From the NCBI GenBank assembly GCA_963820185.1, contig CAWFYV010000002.1, positions 682,001 to 746,000 on the forward strand: 64,000 nucleotides of DNA, written 5' to 3'. Origin of the DNA: Aquilonibacter sp963820185 (GTDB lineage Bacteria; Vulcanimicrobiota; Vulcanimicrobiia; Vulcanimicrobiales; Vulcanimicrobiaceae). The translations under genes were made by a program, and so were the position numbers. Shown piece by piece: positions 1-9,631 of this stretch. Within the stretch, counting starts at the first letter, position 1. Each line of letters starts with the position of its first letter. The notes beneath the pieces were generated by a model, which saw only the letters and a program-made list of their open reading frames with translations, did not search any database and was not told the DNA's origin.

Positions 1-1
1 C

Positions 2-1804
2 ACGCGTTTCTTGATCGTCCCGGTCATCAAGAATGCCGACGCGCTCGACTTCGCTGGTTTCTACAAGTCGTATCAAGAGCTCGTCACCAAGGCGCGCGAA
101 AATAAGCTCACGGCCGACGATCTACAAGGCGCGTCGTTTACGCTGACCAATCCGGGCGGCATCGGCACGGTTGCATCGGTCCCGCGTTTGCTCGCGGGAC
201 AAGGCGCGATCCTTGCAACCGGCGCGATCGGGTATCCGCCGGGCTTCCAAAGCGCGTCGGAACCGGCGCTGCGCCAACTCGGCGTTAGCAAAGTGATGCA
301 GATGACCAGCACCTACGATCACCGCGTGATTCAAGGTGCGCAGTCCGGCGAATATCTGCGCCGCGTCGATCAGTTGCTGCAAGGTGCCGACAACTTCTAC
401 GAAACGCTGTTTGCCCAACTTGGACAGACTTTACCGGTCAAAGCTGAAGCTTTGCCCGCTACAGTCGCGACTGCGCCGCGAGATTCCGCCGCCGCGGCAT
501 CTTCCTTTTCTGATGAACTGTTGCGGGCGGTTGCGGCCGGCATGGCGATCGTCTCGGGCTATCGCACGCACGGGCATCTCGCCGCGCATCTCGATCCGCT
601 CGGTGCGGAGCCGCCCGGCGATCCGAAGCTCGATCCGGCGACCTACGGGCTCACGCCCTCGCTTCAGGCTGCGATTCCCGCCGCGGTCCTCAATGTCTAC
701 GTGCCCGGCGCGACGCTTGCCGATATTCTGCCGAAGCTGCACGAAATCTACAGCTCGACGACCGCGTACGAATTCGAGCACATCTCGAACACCGAGCAGC
801 GCCGGTGGCTGCGCGAAACGATCGAGAGCGGCGCGGGCAAGATTGCGCTGTCTCCGAACCGCCAGATTCGTTTCTTGCAACGTCTGACGAAGGTCGAAAC
901 CTTCGAGCGCTTCGTCCGCAAGACGTTCCTCGGCCAGAAGAGCTTCTCGGGCGAGGGGCTCGATGTGATGGTGCCGATGCTCGAGGAGACGCTCGAGATG
1001 TTGGCCGACGAGGACACGCCCAACGCCGTGCTCGGCATGGCGCATCGCGGGCGTTTGGCGGTGATCGCGCACGTCGTCAACATGCCGTACGAAGAGTTGC
1101 TCGGCGAATTCGAAGCGGCGCATCAACGCGGCGACGTCACGAGTGACAACGACGTGACCGGCGACGTGAAGTACCACCACGGCGCGACCGGCGTCTACAC
1201 GACGACCGGCGGCAAGCAGATCATGGTGACGCTGCAACACAACCCAAGTCACCTCGAAGCGGTCGATCCGGTCGTTGAGGGGCGCGCGCGCGCACTGCAG
1301 ACCGATCATGCGCAGCCGGTCCCCTCGCAAGACGTACGCAAGGCGGCACCGATTTTGATCCACGGCGATGCCGCCTTCACGGGCCAAGGCATCATCTCCG
1401 AAGTCTTCAATCTGCAGTCGCTCCCGGGGTACGCGACGGGTGGCACGCTCCACATCATCGCCAACAATCAGATCGGCTTCACGACCGATACGCGCGACTC
1501 GCGCTCGACGCGCTATGCGTCGGATCTCGCCAAGGGCTTTGATGCCCCAATCATTCACGTGAATGCAGATGACGTCGATGCATGCATCTCGGCCGTGCAC
1601 CTTGCCGAAGAATTCCGCAAGCGATTCGCGCGCGACGTGGTGATCGATCTGATCGGCTATCGCCGCTTTGGCCACAACGAACAAGACGAGCCGGCGTACA
1701 CGCAACCGTCGATGTACGAGCGGATCAAGAACCATCCGACGGCCCGCGAGCTCTTTCGCGAACAAGTTGATTGCGCAGGGCGTGATCACCGCCGAGCAGG
1801 CTAA
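2..1804 (+). CDS. kgd: Multifunctional 2-oxoglutarate dehydrogenase (E2-E1), N-terminal part; 5' truncated, frameshifted
   Basis: The frame is open from the window edge, so the true start lies upstream. Residues 1-135 (numbered from the TTG at 11) are the C-terminal part of an E2 succinyltransferase catalytic domain with the active-site stretch STYDHRVIQGA. A short Ala-rich linker follows, then a thiamine-diphosphate E1 domain (YRTHGHLAAHLDPLG, GMAHRGR, HNPSHLEAVDPVVEGRARA, and the ThDP region HGDAAFTGQG ... ANNQIGF). This E2-E1 order is that of the actinobacterial Kgd/OdhA enzymes of the TCA cycle. The frame runs correctly to ERIKNHPTARELF at about 1756, then goes out of register and stops at 1804. 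The E1 continues in another frame (next entry): removing one C near 1757 joins LF to ANKLIAQG exactly. Identification is firm; whether the shift is a mutation or an assembly error is unknown. Confidence 0.9.
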   Translation, partial: TRFLIVPVIKNADALDFAGFYKSYQELVTKARENKLTADDLQGASFTLTNPGGIGTVASVPRLLAGQGAILATGAIGYPPGFQSASEPALRQLGVSKVMQMTSTYDHRVIQGAQSGEYLRRVDQLLQGADNFYETLFAQLGQTLPVKAEALPATVATAPRDSAAAASSFSDELLRAVAAGMAIVSGYRTHGHLAAHLDPLGAEPPGDPKLDPATYGLTPSLQAAIPAAVLNVYVPGATLADILPKLHEIYSSTTAYEFEHISNTEQRRWLRETIESGAGKIALSPNRQIRFLQRLTKVETFERFVRKTFLGQKSFSGEGLDVMVPMLEETLEMLADEDTPNAVLGMAHRGRLAVIAHVVNMPYEELLGEFEAAHQRGDVTSDNDVTGDVKYHHGATGVYTTTGGKQIMVTLQHNPSHLEAVDPVVEGRARALQTDHAQPVPSQDVRKAAPILIHGDAAFTGQGIISEVFNLQSLPGYATGGTLHIIANNQIGFTTDTRDSRSTRYASDLAKGFDAPIIHVNADDVDACISAVHLAEEFRKRFARDVVIDLIGYRRFGHNEQDEPAYTQPSMYERIKNHPTARELFREQVDCAGRDHRRAG

Positions 1805-3086
1805 AGAGATGGTCGACGAGTCGACCGCGCGTCTGCAAGAGGCGTACAAGACCATCAAAGAATCGCACGGCGGCAGCATGATCGAGAAGATCTCGCAATC
1901 GGCGCCGCTGCCGACCGCTACGCTCGTGCCGGTCGACAAGGCGCAGCTGCTGCACTGGTCCGACGATCTGGTCAGCGTGCCCGACGGCTTTGCAGCCAAC
2001 AAGAAGCTCATCACGCAGTTCGAGCGCCGCAAAGCGACGATCGCGCAGAAGGGCCTCGTCGATTGGGGCATGGCCGAAGCGCTCGCGTTCAGTTCGTTGC
2101 TGGCATCGGGCGTTCCAATTCGCATCACCGGTCAGGACACCGAGCGCGGCACGTTCAGTCACCGTCACGCCGTGTTGCACGATCCGGTGACGAACATCGA
2201 GTACGTGCCGCTGCAGCATATCACGCAGGCGAAGGCGAGCTTTGAGATTCACAACTCACCGCTCTCGGAGTACGCGTGCGTCGGTTTCGAATACGGGTAT
2301 GCGGCGGCCGTACCGAAGGCGCTCGTGCTGTGGGAAGCGCAGTTCGGCGACTTCGTCAACGGCGCGCAGATCATCATCGATCAATTCATCGCCGCGGGTC
2401 AGGCGAAGTGGGGTCAAACCTCGCGCTTGACGCTGCTGTTGCCGCACGGCTACGAGGGGCAAGGGCCGGAACACTCGAGCGCGCGGCTCGAACGCTTCTT
2501 ACAACTCGCGGCCGAGGGCAACTTGCGCGTCGCGTATCCCTCGACTGCGGGCAACTACTATCATCTGCTTCGGCTGCAGGCGAGTTCGCACAATCCTGTG
2601 CCGCTGGTGGTGATGACGCCGAAGTCGTTGCTGCGCGCGGAGGCTGCGTCGGGTTCGATCGACGACATGGCGAACGGCGCGTTCAAACCGGTCATCGACG
2701 ATCCGAACGTTACGGATAAGAAGAAGATCGAGCGTATTCTGCTGTGTTCGGGCAAGATCTACTACGATCTGATTGCGTCGGAACTCTACCCGAAGATGAA
2801 GAAAAGCGCGATCGTGCGCATCGAGTTGCTTTCGCCGATGCCCTCGGAAGAGATCAACAATCTGCTCGACACGTATCCGAACCTCAAGTCGCTCGTTTGG
2901 GTGCAAGAAGAGCCGAAGAACATGGGCGCGCGCGCATACGCGCGCCGGCGTTTGCTCGAGAAGTTGCGCAAACCGCTCGACATCGGCTACGCGGGACGCG
3001 GCTATCGCGCCTCGCCGTCGGAAGGTTATCCCGGCGCGCACGCGGCCGAGCAAGAGCGCGTCGTCAAGATGGCGCTGACCGAATAG
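1758..3086 (+). CDS. kgd: Multifunctional 2-oxoglutarate dehydrogenase, C-terminal E1 part (after frameshift)
   Basis: This is the continuation of the E1 component, resuming at ANKLIAQGVITAEQAKEMVDES. It has the transketolase-like pyrimidine-binding domain (SGVPIRITGQDTERGTFSHRHAVLHD, then FEYGYAAAVPKALVLWEAQFGDFVNGAQ) and the E1 C-terminal domain (LLLPHGYEGQGPEHSSARLERFLQLA ... RKPLDIGYAGRGYRASPSEG). These are near-universal SucA/Kgd motifs, and the end at 3086 matches the usual C-terminus. If translated separately, the first plausible start is the ATG at 1809, but the fragment alone would lack the ThDP-binding half and could not be an active E1. No neighbouring TCA-cycle genes are visible downstream. 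Confidence 0.88.
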   Translation, partial: ANKLIAQGVITAEQAKEMVDESTARLQEAYKTIKESHGGSMIEKISQSAPLPTATLVPVDKAQLLHWSDDLVSVPDGFAANKKLITQFERRKATIAQKGLVDWGMAEALAFSSLLASGVPIRITGQDTERGTFSHRHAVLHDPVTNIEYVPLQHITQAKASFEIHNSPLSEYACVGFEYGYAAAVPKALVLWEAQFGDFVNGAQIIIDQFIAAGQAKWGQTSRLTLLLPHGYEGQGPEHSSARLERFLQLAAEGNLRVAYPSTAGNYYHLLRLQASSHNPVPLVVMTPKSLLRAEAASGSIDDMANGAFKPVIDDPNVTDKKKIERILLCSGKIYYDLIASELYPKMKKSAIVRIELLSPMPSEEINNLLDTYPNLKSLVWVQEEPKNMGARAYARRRLLEKLRKPLDIGYAGRGYRASPSEGYPGAHAAEQERVVKMALTE

Positions 3087-3144
3087 GTAAAAAGTCCTAT
3101 GGCGCTGGCGGAGTAGCGCGCTTCCATCTCGAAGCGCGGCAAAA

Positions 3145-4146
3145 ATGAAAAATGCCTTTGTCGCGATCGCGCTCTTTGCGCTGGTCGTCGGCGGCGTGCG
3201 TGCCGCCGATGCGCCCTCTGCTCTGCCGCCGGACATCCATATCTTCTCGTGTAAGGTGCTCAGTGGGCAGCCAATCTTAGGTGTGGCCTATCAGGTCGGA
3301 CTCGCAGTGCGCTTCGAAAATAACGCCAGTCAACCTTACACATCGATCCTGTGGCGGGCAAAATACGGTGACGGCTACGTCGATTTCTTAGACGATGGCA
3401 CGTTTTCGCCGCAGGTCCGGATCGACAACTTCGTGCTCTCGGCGATCGGCAAAGCCCACGTGAACGTTATCGGCTTCTTGCTCGCGCCGCGTGGGGCCGA
3501 CATTCCGGTCGAATCGCAGGTCCGCTTTGCGGAGTACGCCAGCTTGAACGATCCCGAGAATTGCCGGATCATCAAAGCCGTCACCGCCGATGGTGCGACG
3601 TGGACGGATTCAACGGTGCCGGAGCAACACTACGTGTTGCCGAATCCCGCCCCGAGTACGCAAGCGACGCTTGCGCCGGGCGAAACGGAACCGCACGGCC
3701 TCATCGACATCGCGCATTGCCACCTAGTGTTTCCTTCGGGGCGCAACACCGCAGAGGCGGATATTGGTTATGACGTCAATACGGGGAAAACCGTTGACGC
3801 GGTCACGTTCCGTGTTTCGTATGGAAGCGGCACGCTCGATTTCGTCGATCAGGGGACGTTTCCGGATGGAATCTACGTGCGGCACAAGATGAGAGTGCCG
3901 ATGCCCGATGCGCTCGCGGGCCGTTCGTACTTCGCCCTCGATGATCCGAAAAATTGCACGGCCGTGCTCGTGCACTACACCGACGGAACGCAGTGGATCA
4001 ATCCCGTTGCACCTGCCGCACTTGCAGCACCAACACCGGTACCTGACGGGCTCGATCGCGGGCTCGCGCAATGGGTCGTTAACTGGCAGAACGGATTGCA
4101 GTTGCCGGCGCCGTCGCCATCGGCGAGTCCGAGCAGCACGCCGTAA
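3145..4146 (+). CDS. Exported hypothetical protein with two related domains
   Basis: A 333-residue protein with an N-terminal signal peptide (MKNAFVAIALFALVVGGVRA), so it is secreted or periplasmic. Two domains look like diverged copies. The first begins at HIFSCKVLSG and contains YGDGYVDFLDDGTFSPQVRIDNF; the second begins at DIAHCHLVFPSG and contains YGSGTLDFVDQGTFPDGIYVRHK. Each has a single Cys near its start and another in (P/D)xxCxxI/V (ENCRII, KNCTAV), which could form one disulfide per domain. The tail is Pro/Ser/Ala-rich. I do not recognise the family. The ATG at 3145 has only a weak ribosome-binding site but is placed exactly at the signal peptide. It converges on the decayed gene at 4150-6366. 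Confidence 0.7.
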   Translation: MKNAFVAIALFALVVGGVRAADAPSALPPDIHIFSCKVLSGQPILGVAYQVGLAVRFENNASQPYTSILWRAKYGDGYVDFLDDGTFSPQVRIDNFVLSAIGKAHVNVIGFLLAPRGADIPVESQVRFAEYASLNDPENCRIIKAVTADGATWTDSTVPEQHYVLPNPAPSTQATLAPGETEPHGLIDIAHCHLVFPSGRNTAEADIGYDVNTGKTVDAVTFRVSYGSGTLDFVDQGTFPDGIYVRHKMRVPMPDALAGRSYFALDDPKNCTAVLVHYTDGTQWINPVAPAALAAPTPVPDGLDRGLAQWVVNWQNGLQLPAPSPSASPSSTP

Positions 4147-4149
4147 ACG

Positions 4150-6366
4150 CTAGCCTGCGTTGAATTCGGCCGTAACCGTCACCGTCTGCGAGCGGCCGTT
4201 TTTGTCGGTGACCTTGAGCGTACGATGCACGGCGGACCCGAGACGAGGTATTCTGAATGTAGAAATCGTGGTCGGTATTCGGCACCGCGGTAATCGTGCC
4301 GAGACACGCCGGCGGCGTACCGACCGGCGTCAACGTGAACGGCCCGCTGTCGCCGCGCTCGTCGATGCTCAGCATGTTTCTTGAGCGGAAGCGTCGTCAC
4401 CGGAATCCACCACGTGGTGGTAAACTCGGTGCGCGATGAGCGTCACGGCATTACTCGTGAGGTCGAAGTAAACTGACGAAGCCGGCGCCCTTGGTCGAGA
4501 TCGCGACGTTTTGACCGTCGACGTCGAACTCCGCGTATGCCCAGCGTCGTCAAGATGTTGATCGGTGTCCCGCTGTTCGGCCCTTCGACCACGCCGAGCG
4601 TTTGATTCGTGGCGATCCGCGTAGCCGATGCGATCGGCGGCGCCGCCGTTGGGGCCGAAAGCGGCGAGGCCGCCGAACTGCGTCCGTCGGAGCGACGAGC
4701 AGCTGTCCGAAAGCGACGTACCGCCGCTCGCGAGATTCATCATGTTGCCCTGCGCAGTGTTGTTGAACAGAAAGTAGCCGACGCCGGTTCCATCGATGCC
4801 GACGCCGCCGCCGAACCCGCTGCCCGGCGTAAACCCGGGGTTGAGCTAGCGTTGCTGCGCCGCTCGACTGTCACCGTCCACGCGCCGCCGTCCCGACGCC
4901 GTCGATCAATACGCCGCCGCGCGCTCTGCGGTGCCATGAGAAGCCCGTTGTCTTGATAGATGTCGCCGCCCAAAGACGGTACTCGCAAGCGCGCCGATCG
5001 CGCACGTGCCGGTAAGCGGCGCGTACGCGACGACGTCCGGCGAAGGAGCGGGAGAGGCACGCATGCCGCTGGCCCAGACCTTCGTGCCGTCGAACGTCAC
5101 ATCGCTCGCAGTACGCCATAAAGCTGGAGAGGCTGAAGGTGTTCGCCAGCGTGCCGCCCGCATCGGTGAAGCAGAGCAGATCGTCGTTGTCGCGCTTCGC
5201 TCACCCAGATGCTGCCGTCGCTCATCGTGTAGAAGCCGCTCGGTGTCGTGCCGTTGAGCGTGATCGTGCTCGTGGTCGCTCCGGTCGACGCGTTGATCGT
5301 GCCGTACGCGGCGGTCGTGAGCGAGTTCGACATCAACATGTACGCAATCATGTTGTTGGGCAGCGCCTGGAGATAGCCGGCTGATTGTAGCTCGAGCTCC
5401 CCGGGCTGGCGCAAAGCGTTGTGCACGTTCGCTTGCGAGCACAACGTTCGCCGGCGACGGAGCGGGCGAGGCCATTTGACTTGCGGCGATCGAGAACGTG
5501 TCGACGATGTGCGCGTTTGCGTCGGCGAAGATCGTGCCGGGATACGCGATCTGCACGTTAGCTAAATCGGCTGCGCAGCCGACGTCAACGACCGGCGTCG
5601 GCGTCGTACTTCCGGTCGACGTCGAACACGTCGCTGTCATCGTGAGACCGACGCCTTGACCTTGCGGCGTCACGATGATCGGAATCGGCGCAAGGAACGC
5701 ATCGGCCAAGATCGGCGCGCCGCTCGAATCGTACGGCGTGATGCCAAGCGGCAATGTTGTGGGTGACGCCGCGACAAGCACTTGCGTGTTCGGTGTGTTG
5801 CTCGGATCGGGGCTTGGCACGGTGAGCACGACGCTGTTGACAACGCCGTTCAGTGTAAATGCAAGCGGTGACGGCGTCGGGCCAGGGCCCGGACTTGAAA
5901 TAACGATCGCACCCGAGACAAAACTTGCGAGCGGCACGGTGGTCGATGCCGGGTTCGGGCTTGCGACGGCAAACGTCGCGACATAAAAGATATCGGTGCC
6001 GTATGGCGCGGTGACATTGAACGTGCACGTTTCACCGCCGGCACCGGTTGTTGCGCACGGGCTCGGCGTCGTGACGGGAAAGACTTGCAATTCGCTTGGC
6101 GTCGGCGTTCCTGAACCATTGGGCACGACCGCGATTGCAACCGACAGCGTGTTCGGGGAGATAAAGAACGGCTTGCGGGCCTTCGATTGCTTGCTTGCGG
6201 GTGGCACGTTGAGCACGATCGCCATGTGCTTTGTTGCTTGCTGACCGGGCGCGGCTGCGCTCGCTGCAGGCTGCGCTGCCGATGGCAGCAGCGATTTTCC
6301 ACCGCCGCCGCAAGCAGCGAGCAGTGCACCGAGTGCAACAAGAAGACCGACAGCCTGAAGACGCAT
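4150..6366 (-). pseudogene. Decayed or mis-assembled exported lipoprotein gene (NHL/propeller-like repeats)
   Basis: The gene starts at the ATG at 6366 (MRLQAVGLL), preceded by an AGGGG ribosome-binding site. It encodes a lipoprotein signal with lipobox LLAAC followed by a Gly/Ala/Pro-rich linker. The frame is intact for about 310 residues, to about 5440. Beyond that the obvious protein-like sequence jumps between frames at least eight times: ANVHNALRQPGELELQ ... SDGSIWVSEA, then SDVTFDGTKVWASG, then GDIYQDNGLLMAPQ, then IDGTGVGYFLFNNTAQGNMM, then GLAAFGPNGGAADRIGYA, ending at about VTAEFNAG and TAG 4152-4150. Phrases such as DGTKVWA and GSIWVSEA resemble NHL-type propeller repeats of exported proteins. 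Reconstructed length would be about 740 residues. Decay and clustered assembly indels cannot be told apart from the sequence alone. Confidence 0.7.
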
Positions 6367-6438
6367 CGCTGGCACCCCTACGTAGCAAGAAAAGGGTGAC
6401 TACAGTATGCGCTAGGCGGCCTTACGCCCCCTCGTGCG

Positions 6439-8610
6439 CTAATCCATAAGTTTCATTGTGAAATACGTCCACTGCAACGCGGACGTTTGCGCAGCTTCCT
6501 TTAAGTTAGCACCCGCGCCGTGGCCGCCTTCGGTGACTTCATAGAACAAATACGGCACACTCATCGCCGAAAGCTTTGCAGCAAATTTACGTGCGTGCTG
6601 CGGCCCAACACGATCGTCCTTGGTCGTCGTCCAGATAAACGGCTCGGGATAGGCGACGCCGGCCTTGAGATTGTTGTACGGCGAGATCGACGAGAGAAAC
6701 GCGCGCTCGGCGGGAACCGACACGCTGCCGTATTCACCGACCCACGAAGCGCCGGCCTGAATCTTTTCGTAGCGCAGCATGTCGAGCAACGGTACGGCAA
6801 TGTCGACAGCGTTGTATTGCTCGGGATGTTGCGTGAACTCCACGCCCATCAACAAGCCGCCGTTCGAGCCGCCCATGATTCCCAAGCGGCGCGGCGAGGT
6901 GATATTGCGCGTGACCAAGTCTTGTGCAACCGCATAAAAATCGTCGTAGATGCGCTGACGATTGGTCTTGAGTCCGGCTTCGTGCCACGCCGGACCGAAT
7001 TCGCCGCCGCCGCGGATGTTGGCAAGCACGTAGACCCCGCCGCGTCCGAGCCACAGCTTGCCGTACGTGCCGGAATAGGACGGCTTCATCGAGATTTGAA
7101 AGCCGCCGTACGCGTTGATCACCGTCGGATTCTGCCCGTTGAGTTGCATGTTCTTCGGATGCACGATGAAGTACGGAATCTTCGTGCCATCCTTTGACGT
7201 CGCTTCGTGCTGCTCGACGACGTCGTTGCTGGCGTCGAACTGGGCCGGAAGTGATTTCACGACGGCAACCGCGCGGCTTTGCGCATCGACCGACCAGAGC
7301 GTCGTCGGAGCGAGGAAGCTCGCGACGCTGAGGAATGCCGTATTGTTGTGGTCGTTCGTGTCGACGAGATTGATTGCCGCGTTGTCGGGAAGATCGAGTT
7401 TCGCCGACGTCCATGTGCCATCAGCGGCGGGCGTGAAGACAAAGCCGCGGCCGCGCACGTTTTGATCGATCACGACGAGGAGATGCGAATGCGTCGCCGC
7501 CACGCCGTCGATCGACTCGCGTGGCCCCGGCGCGTAGATGAGCGTCGGCGAAAGGTGCGCAGGATCGGCGCGCATCGCGGCGGCATCGAGCGCAACGAGT
7601 GAGCCCTGTTTGAATGTCTTGCCCGCTGCATTCCAATCTTGGTTGAGCGTGAGCACGACCTTCCCGCCCATCATGTCTTGGAAGTCGAGCTTCTCGGGAA
7701 GCGCGAGCGCTTTGGTCCCGCCCGGCGTCACGAGATAATATTTCGAGGTGAAGAACGTGACGCTGCGGTCTATGAGTGTGACCGAATGGCCGTTGCCGTC
7801 GTGCATCGTAAACGGATTGGCGCTAACGTCGCTCTTCTGGCCGCTGAACACGGTGACCGCGCTCGAAAGTGGCTGCCCACGTTTGATGCGCTTGACGATG
7901 TAGGCATAGCCCGAGGGCGTAAGATCGCCAGGGCTCCACTCACGTGCGACGAGCAGGTTGTCGGCATTCTCCCACGCGACGTTCTGCTTGCCGCTGGGCA
8001 ACGCGAACCCGCCTGTAACAAACGACGACGTCCCGAGATCGAACTCACGAACCGTTACTGCGTCTTCGCCGCCGTTTGAGAGTGAGATCAAACAGCGCGT
8101 TTCGGCCGGCCACGCGCAGTCGGCGCTTTTCCAGACCCAGTTTGCGTTCTCGGCGCGGCTGACCGCATCGAGATCGAGCACGGTTGTCCAGGCGGGCGAT
8201 GACGAGGCATAGCTCGCCGCCGTCGTCCGGCGCCAGATGCCGCGCACGTGCTGATCGTCTTGCCAAAAGTTATAAACCGCGTGGCCGATCGTGTCCGGAT
8301 TAGGGATGCGACCCTTGGCTTGTGCGATCGCGAGTGCATCATTGTAGAGACCCTGATAGTGGGGATCGTTCTCGAGCACCGGCAAGGTCTTGGCATTTTG
8401 CTCCTTGACCCACGCCATCGACTGTGCGCCGTCTTTGTCCTCGAGCCACTGGTACGGATCCGACCCGTCGGCACTAGCCGGCAACGCTTTCGCTACCGTC
8501 GTCTGCGCCGCCGTCGTCGACTGCGCGCGCGCCGGCAGCCCGGCATATTGGGTAAGCGCGAGCGCGCCTAAGACCGATACAATACCTAGGGATCGAAGTG
8601 TGAAATTCAC
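6439..8610 (-). CDS. Prolyl oligopeptidase family serine peptidase (S9A), exported
   Basis: A 723-residue secreted serine peptidase that should cleave short Pro-containing peptides. I chose the GTG at 8610: it is followed at once by a signal peptide (NFTLRSLGIVSVLGALALTQ, cleaved after PARA) and preceded by GGAGA. The frame stays open to 8787, but that extension has no signal. After the signal come the S9 N-terminal segment (DPYQWLEDKDGAQSMAWVKEQN), a seven-bladed propeller region (about 100-450) and the alpha/beta-hydrolase domain. The catalytic triad is Ser582 in GGSNGG, Asp at about 665 in TKDDRVGP and His697 in EGGHGAG. Length and motif spacing are normal for the family. It is divergent from the SCP2-like gene, with 70 bp between the starts. 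Confidence 0.92.
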   Translation of the reverse strand: MNFTLRSLGIVSVLGALALTQYAGLPARAQSTTAAQTTVAKALPASADGSDPYQWLEDKDGAQSMAWVKEQNAKTLPVLENDPHYQGLYNDALAIAQAKGRIPNPDTIGHAVYNFWQDDQHVRGIWRRTTAASYASSSPAWTTVLDLDAVSRAENANWVWKSADCAWPAETRCLISLSNGGEDAVTVREFDLGTSSFVTGGFALPSGKQNVAWENADNLLVAREWSPGDLTPSGYAYIVKRIKRGQPLSSAVTVFSGQKSDVSANPFTMHDGNGHSVTLIDRSVTFFTSKYYLVTPGGTKALALPEKLDFQDMMGGKVVLTLNQDWNAAGKTFKQGSLVALDAAAMRADPAHLSPTLIYAPGPRESIDGVAATHSHLLVVIDQNVRGRGFVFTPAADGTWTSAKLDLPDNAAINLVDTNDHNNTAFLSVASFLAPTTLWSVDAQSRAVAVVKSLPAQFDASNDVVEQHEATSKDGTKIPYFIVHPKNMQLNGQNPTVINAYGGFQISMKPSYSGTYGKLWLGRGGVYVLANIRGGGEFGPAWHEAGLKTNRQRIYDDFYAVAQDLVTRNITSPRRLGIMGGSNGGLLMGVEFTQHPEQYNAVDIAVPLLDMLRYEKIQAGASWVGEYGSVSVPAERAFLSSISPYNNLKAGVAYPEPFIWTTTKDDRVGPQHARKFAAKLSAMSVPYLFYEVTEGGHGAGANLKEAAQTSALQWTYFTMKLMD

Positions 8611-8680
8611 GCCGGTCTCCTTCCACGTACTCTTCGGGTGCGTACGTTCGTGGAAACGTCGTTCCCTTTGAGGAGGCGCA

Positions 8681-9082
8681 ATGGCAGCATTCCGAGATAG
8701 CGCGCATGCGCGCGACGTACTTGAAGGTTTCTTCAAATATGAAGCCGAGGTCGACGATCCGTTCTTCGGCGGGAACGGCGTCGTCATCGCCTACACGCTG
8801 AAGGACCCGGTCATTCGGATCGTGCTCGACACGACGCGCAAACCCGAGCCGGGCCACCGCTACGACGTCTACGTCGACGATCCGAATGCGCCCACGCCAA
8901 CGCTCGAGCTTTTCATGCGCGCCGACACCCTCGACGCGCTCTATCGCGGCGAAATGTCGCCGACCGCGCTGATGACCGGACGCGCGAAGGCGCAGGGCGA
9001 TATTACCGTCGCAATGCGCTTACTTCCGGCGATGGCAAAAGCGATTCCCCGTTACAAGAAGTATCGCGAAGAACACGGCTAA
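8681..9082 (+). CDS. SCP2 sterol-binding-like domain protein
   Basis: A 133-residue soluble protein with no signal peptide. The pattern of a central YDVYVDDPNAPTPTLELFMRADTLDALYRGEMSPT followed by an amphipathic end (GRAKAQGDITVAMRLLPAMAKAI) is that of SCP2-type lipid-binding domains, in which the GxxxxxG(D) segment and the C-terminal helix line a hydrophobic tunnel. The start is well supported by GAGGAGG eight bases before the ATG. A role in carrying or sensing a hydrophobic ligand follows from the fold only; the ligand is unknown. The last 4 bp overlap the end of the convergent LOG-family gene. Confidence 0.65.
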   Translation: MAAFRDSAHARDVLEGFFKYEAEVDDPFFGGNGVVIAYTLKDPVIRIVLDTTRKPEPGHRYDVYVDDPNAPTPTLELFMRADTLDALYRGEMSPTALMTGRAKAQGDITVAMRLLPAMAKAIPRYKKYREEHG

Positions 9083-9616
9083 TAGCCCATCGCGGCGAGC
9101 AACTCGTCGATCTGCAGTGCGCTTACGAAGAGCTCGCGTCCGCTGCGCGCGACGAAGCCTTCGTCGCGCATGCGTGCATAAAGCGCGAGTAGGTGATCGT
9201 AATAGCCGTCGCTGTTGAGCAAGCCGATCGGTTTATCGTGGAGGCCCAGTTGGCGCCAAGTCAGGATCTCGTGAAACTCGTCCATCGTGCCGTAACCGCC
9301 GGGTAGTGCGATGAAGCCATCGCTCAACTCGGCCATCAGCGCTTTGCGCTCGTGCATGCTGTCGACCACGCGCAAGTCTTTTACGCCGGAATGCGCAATT
9401 TCGTCGCTTGCGAGTCCGCGCGGAATCACGCCGATCACCTCGCTGCCGAGCGCAAGCATCGCGTCGGCGAGCGAGCCCATGAGTCCGACGCGGCCGCCGC
9501 CGTAGACCAAACCGAATCCACGCGCATGCAGTGCCAGCGCCACGCTCGGCGGCGAGTTGCCGGTACGCGGCGTTCGTACCGGCATGGGCGCCACAGAAGA
9601 TACAGAGCCGAGCCAT
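9079..9616 (-). CDS. LOG-family (cytokinin riboside 5'-monophosphate phosphoribohydrolase-like) protein, frameshifted
   Basis: This is a Rossmann-fold nucleotide phosphoribohydrolase of the TIGR00730/LOG type, once annotated as lysine decarboxylase. The signature residues are present: LVYGGGRVGLMG near the N-terminus and LPGGYGTMDEFHEILTWRQLG, the PGGxGTxxE motif of the active site. The expected N-terminus (MARLCIFCGAHAGTNAAYRQLAAE) starts at the ATG at 9616 in one frame. The rest (VALALHARGFGLVYGGG onward) is in another, so a single-base indel lies close to 9550. Without the shift the protein would be about 179 residues, normal for the family. The frame with the conserved C-terminal half could be entered from the ATG at 9633, but would give a non-homologous N-terminus. 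Confidence 0.82.
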
Positions 9617-9631
9617 GCGAAGGGGCTTTGC

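Noticed and set aside
431..2128. 565-residue open frame on the minus strand opposite kgd
   Set aside because: GC-rich codon-position bias keeps the antisense frame open; the plus strand encodes conserved E1 motifs, and the antisense product is Arg/Asp/His-rich without a domain.
4609..4956. Plus-strand frame in the decayed region
   Set aside because: The minus strand has protein-like phrases across the same bases; the plus frame has no start context or motif.
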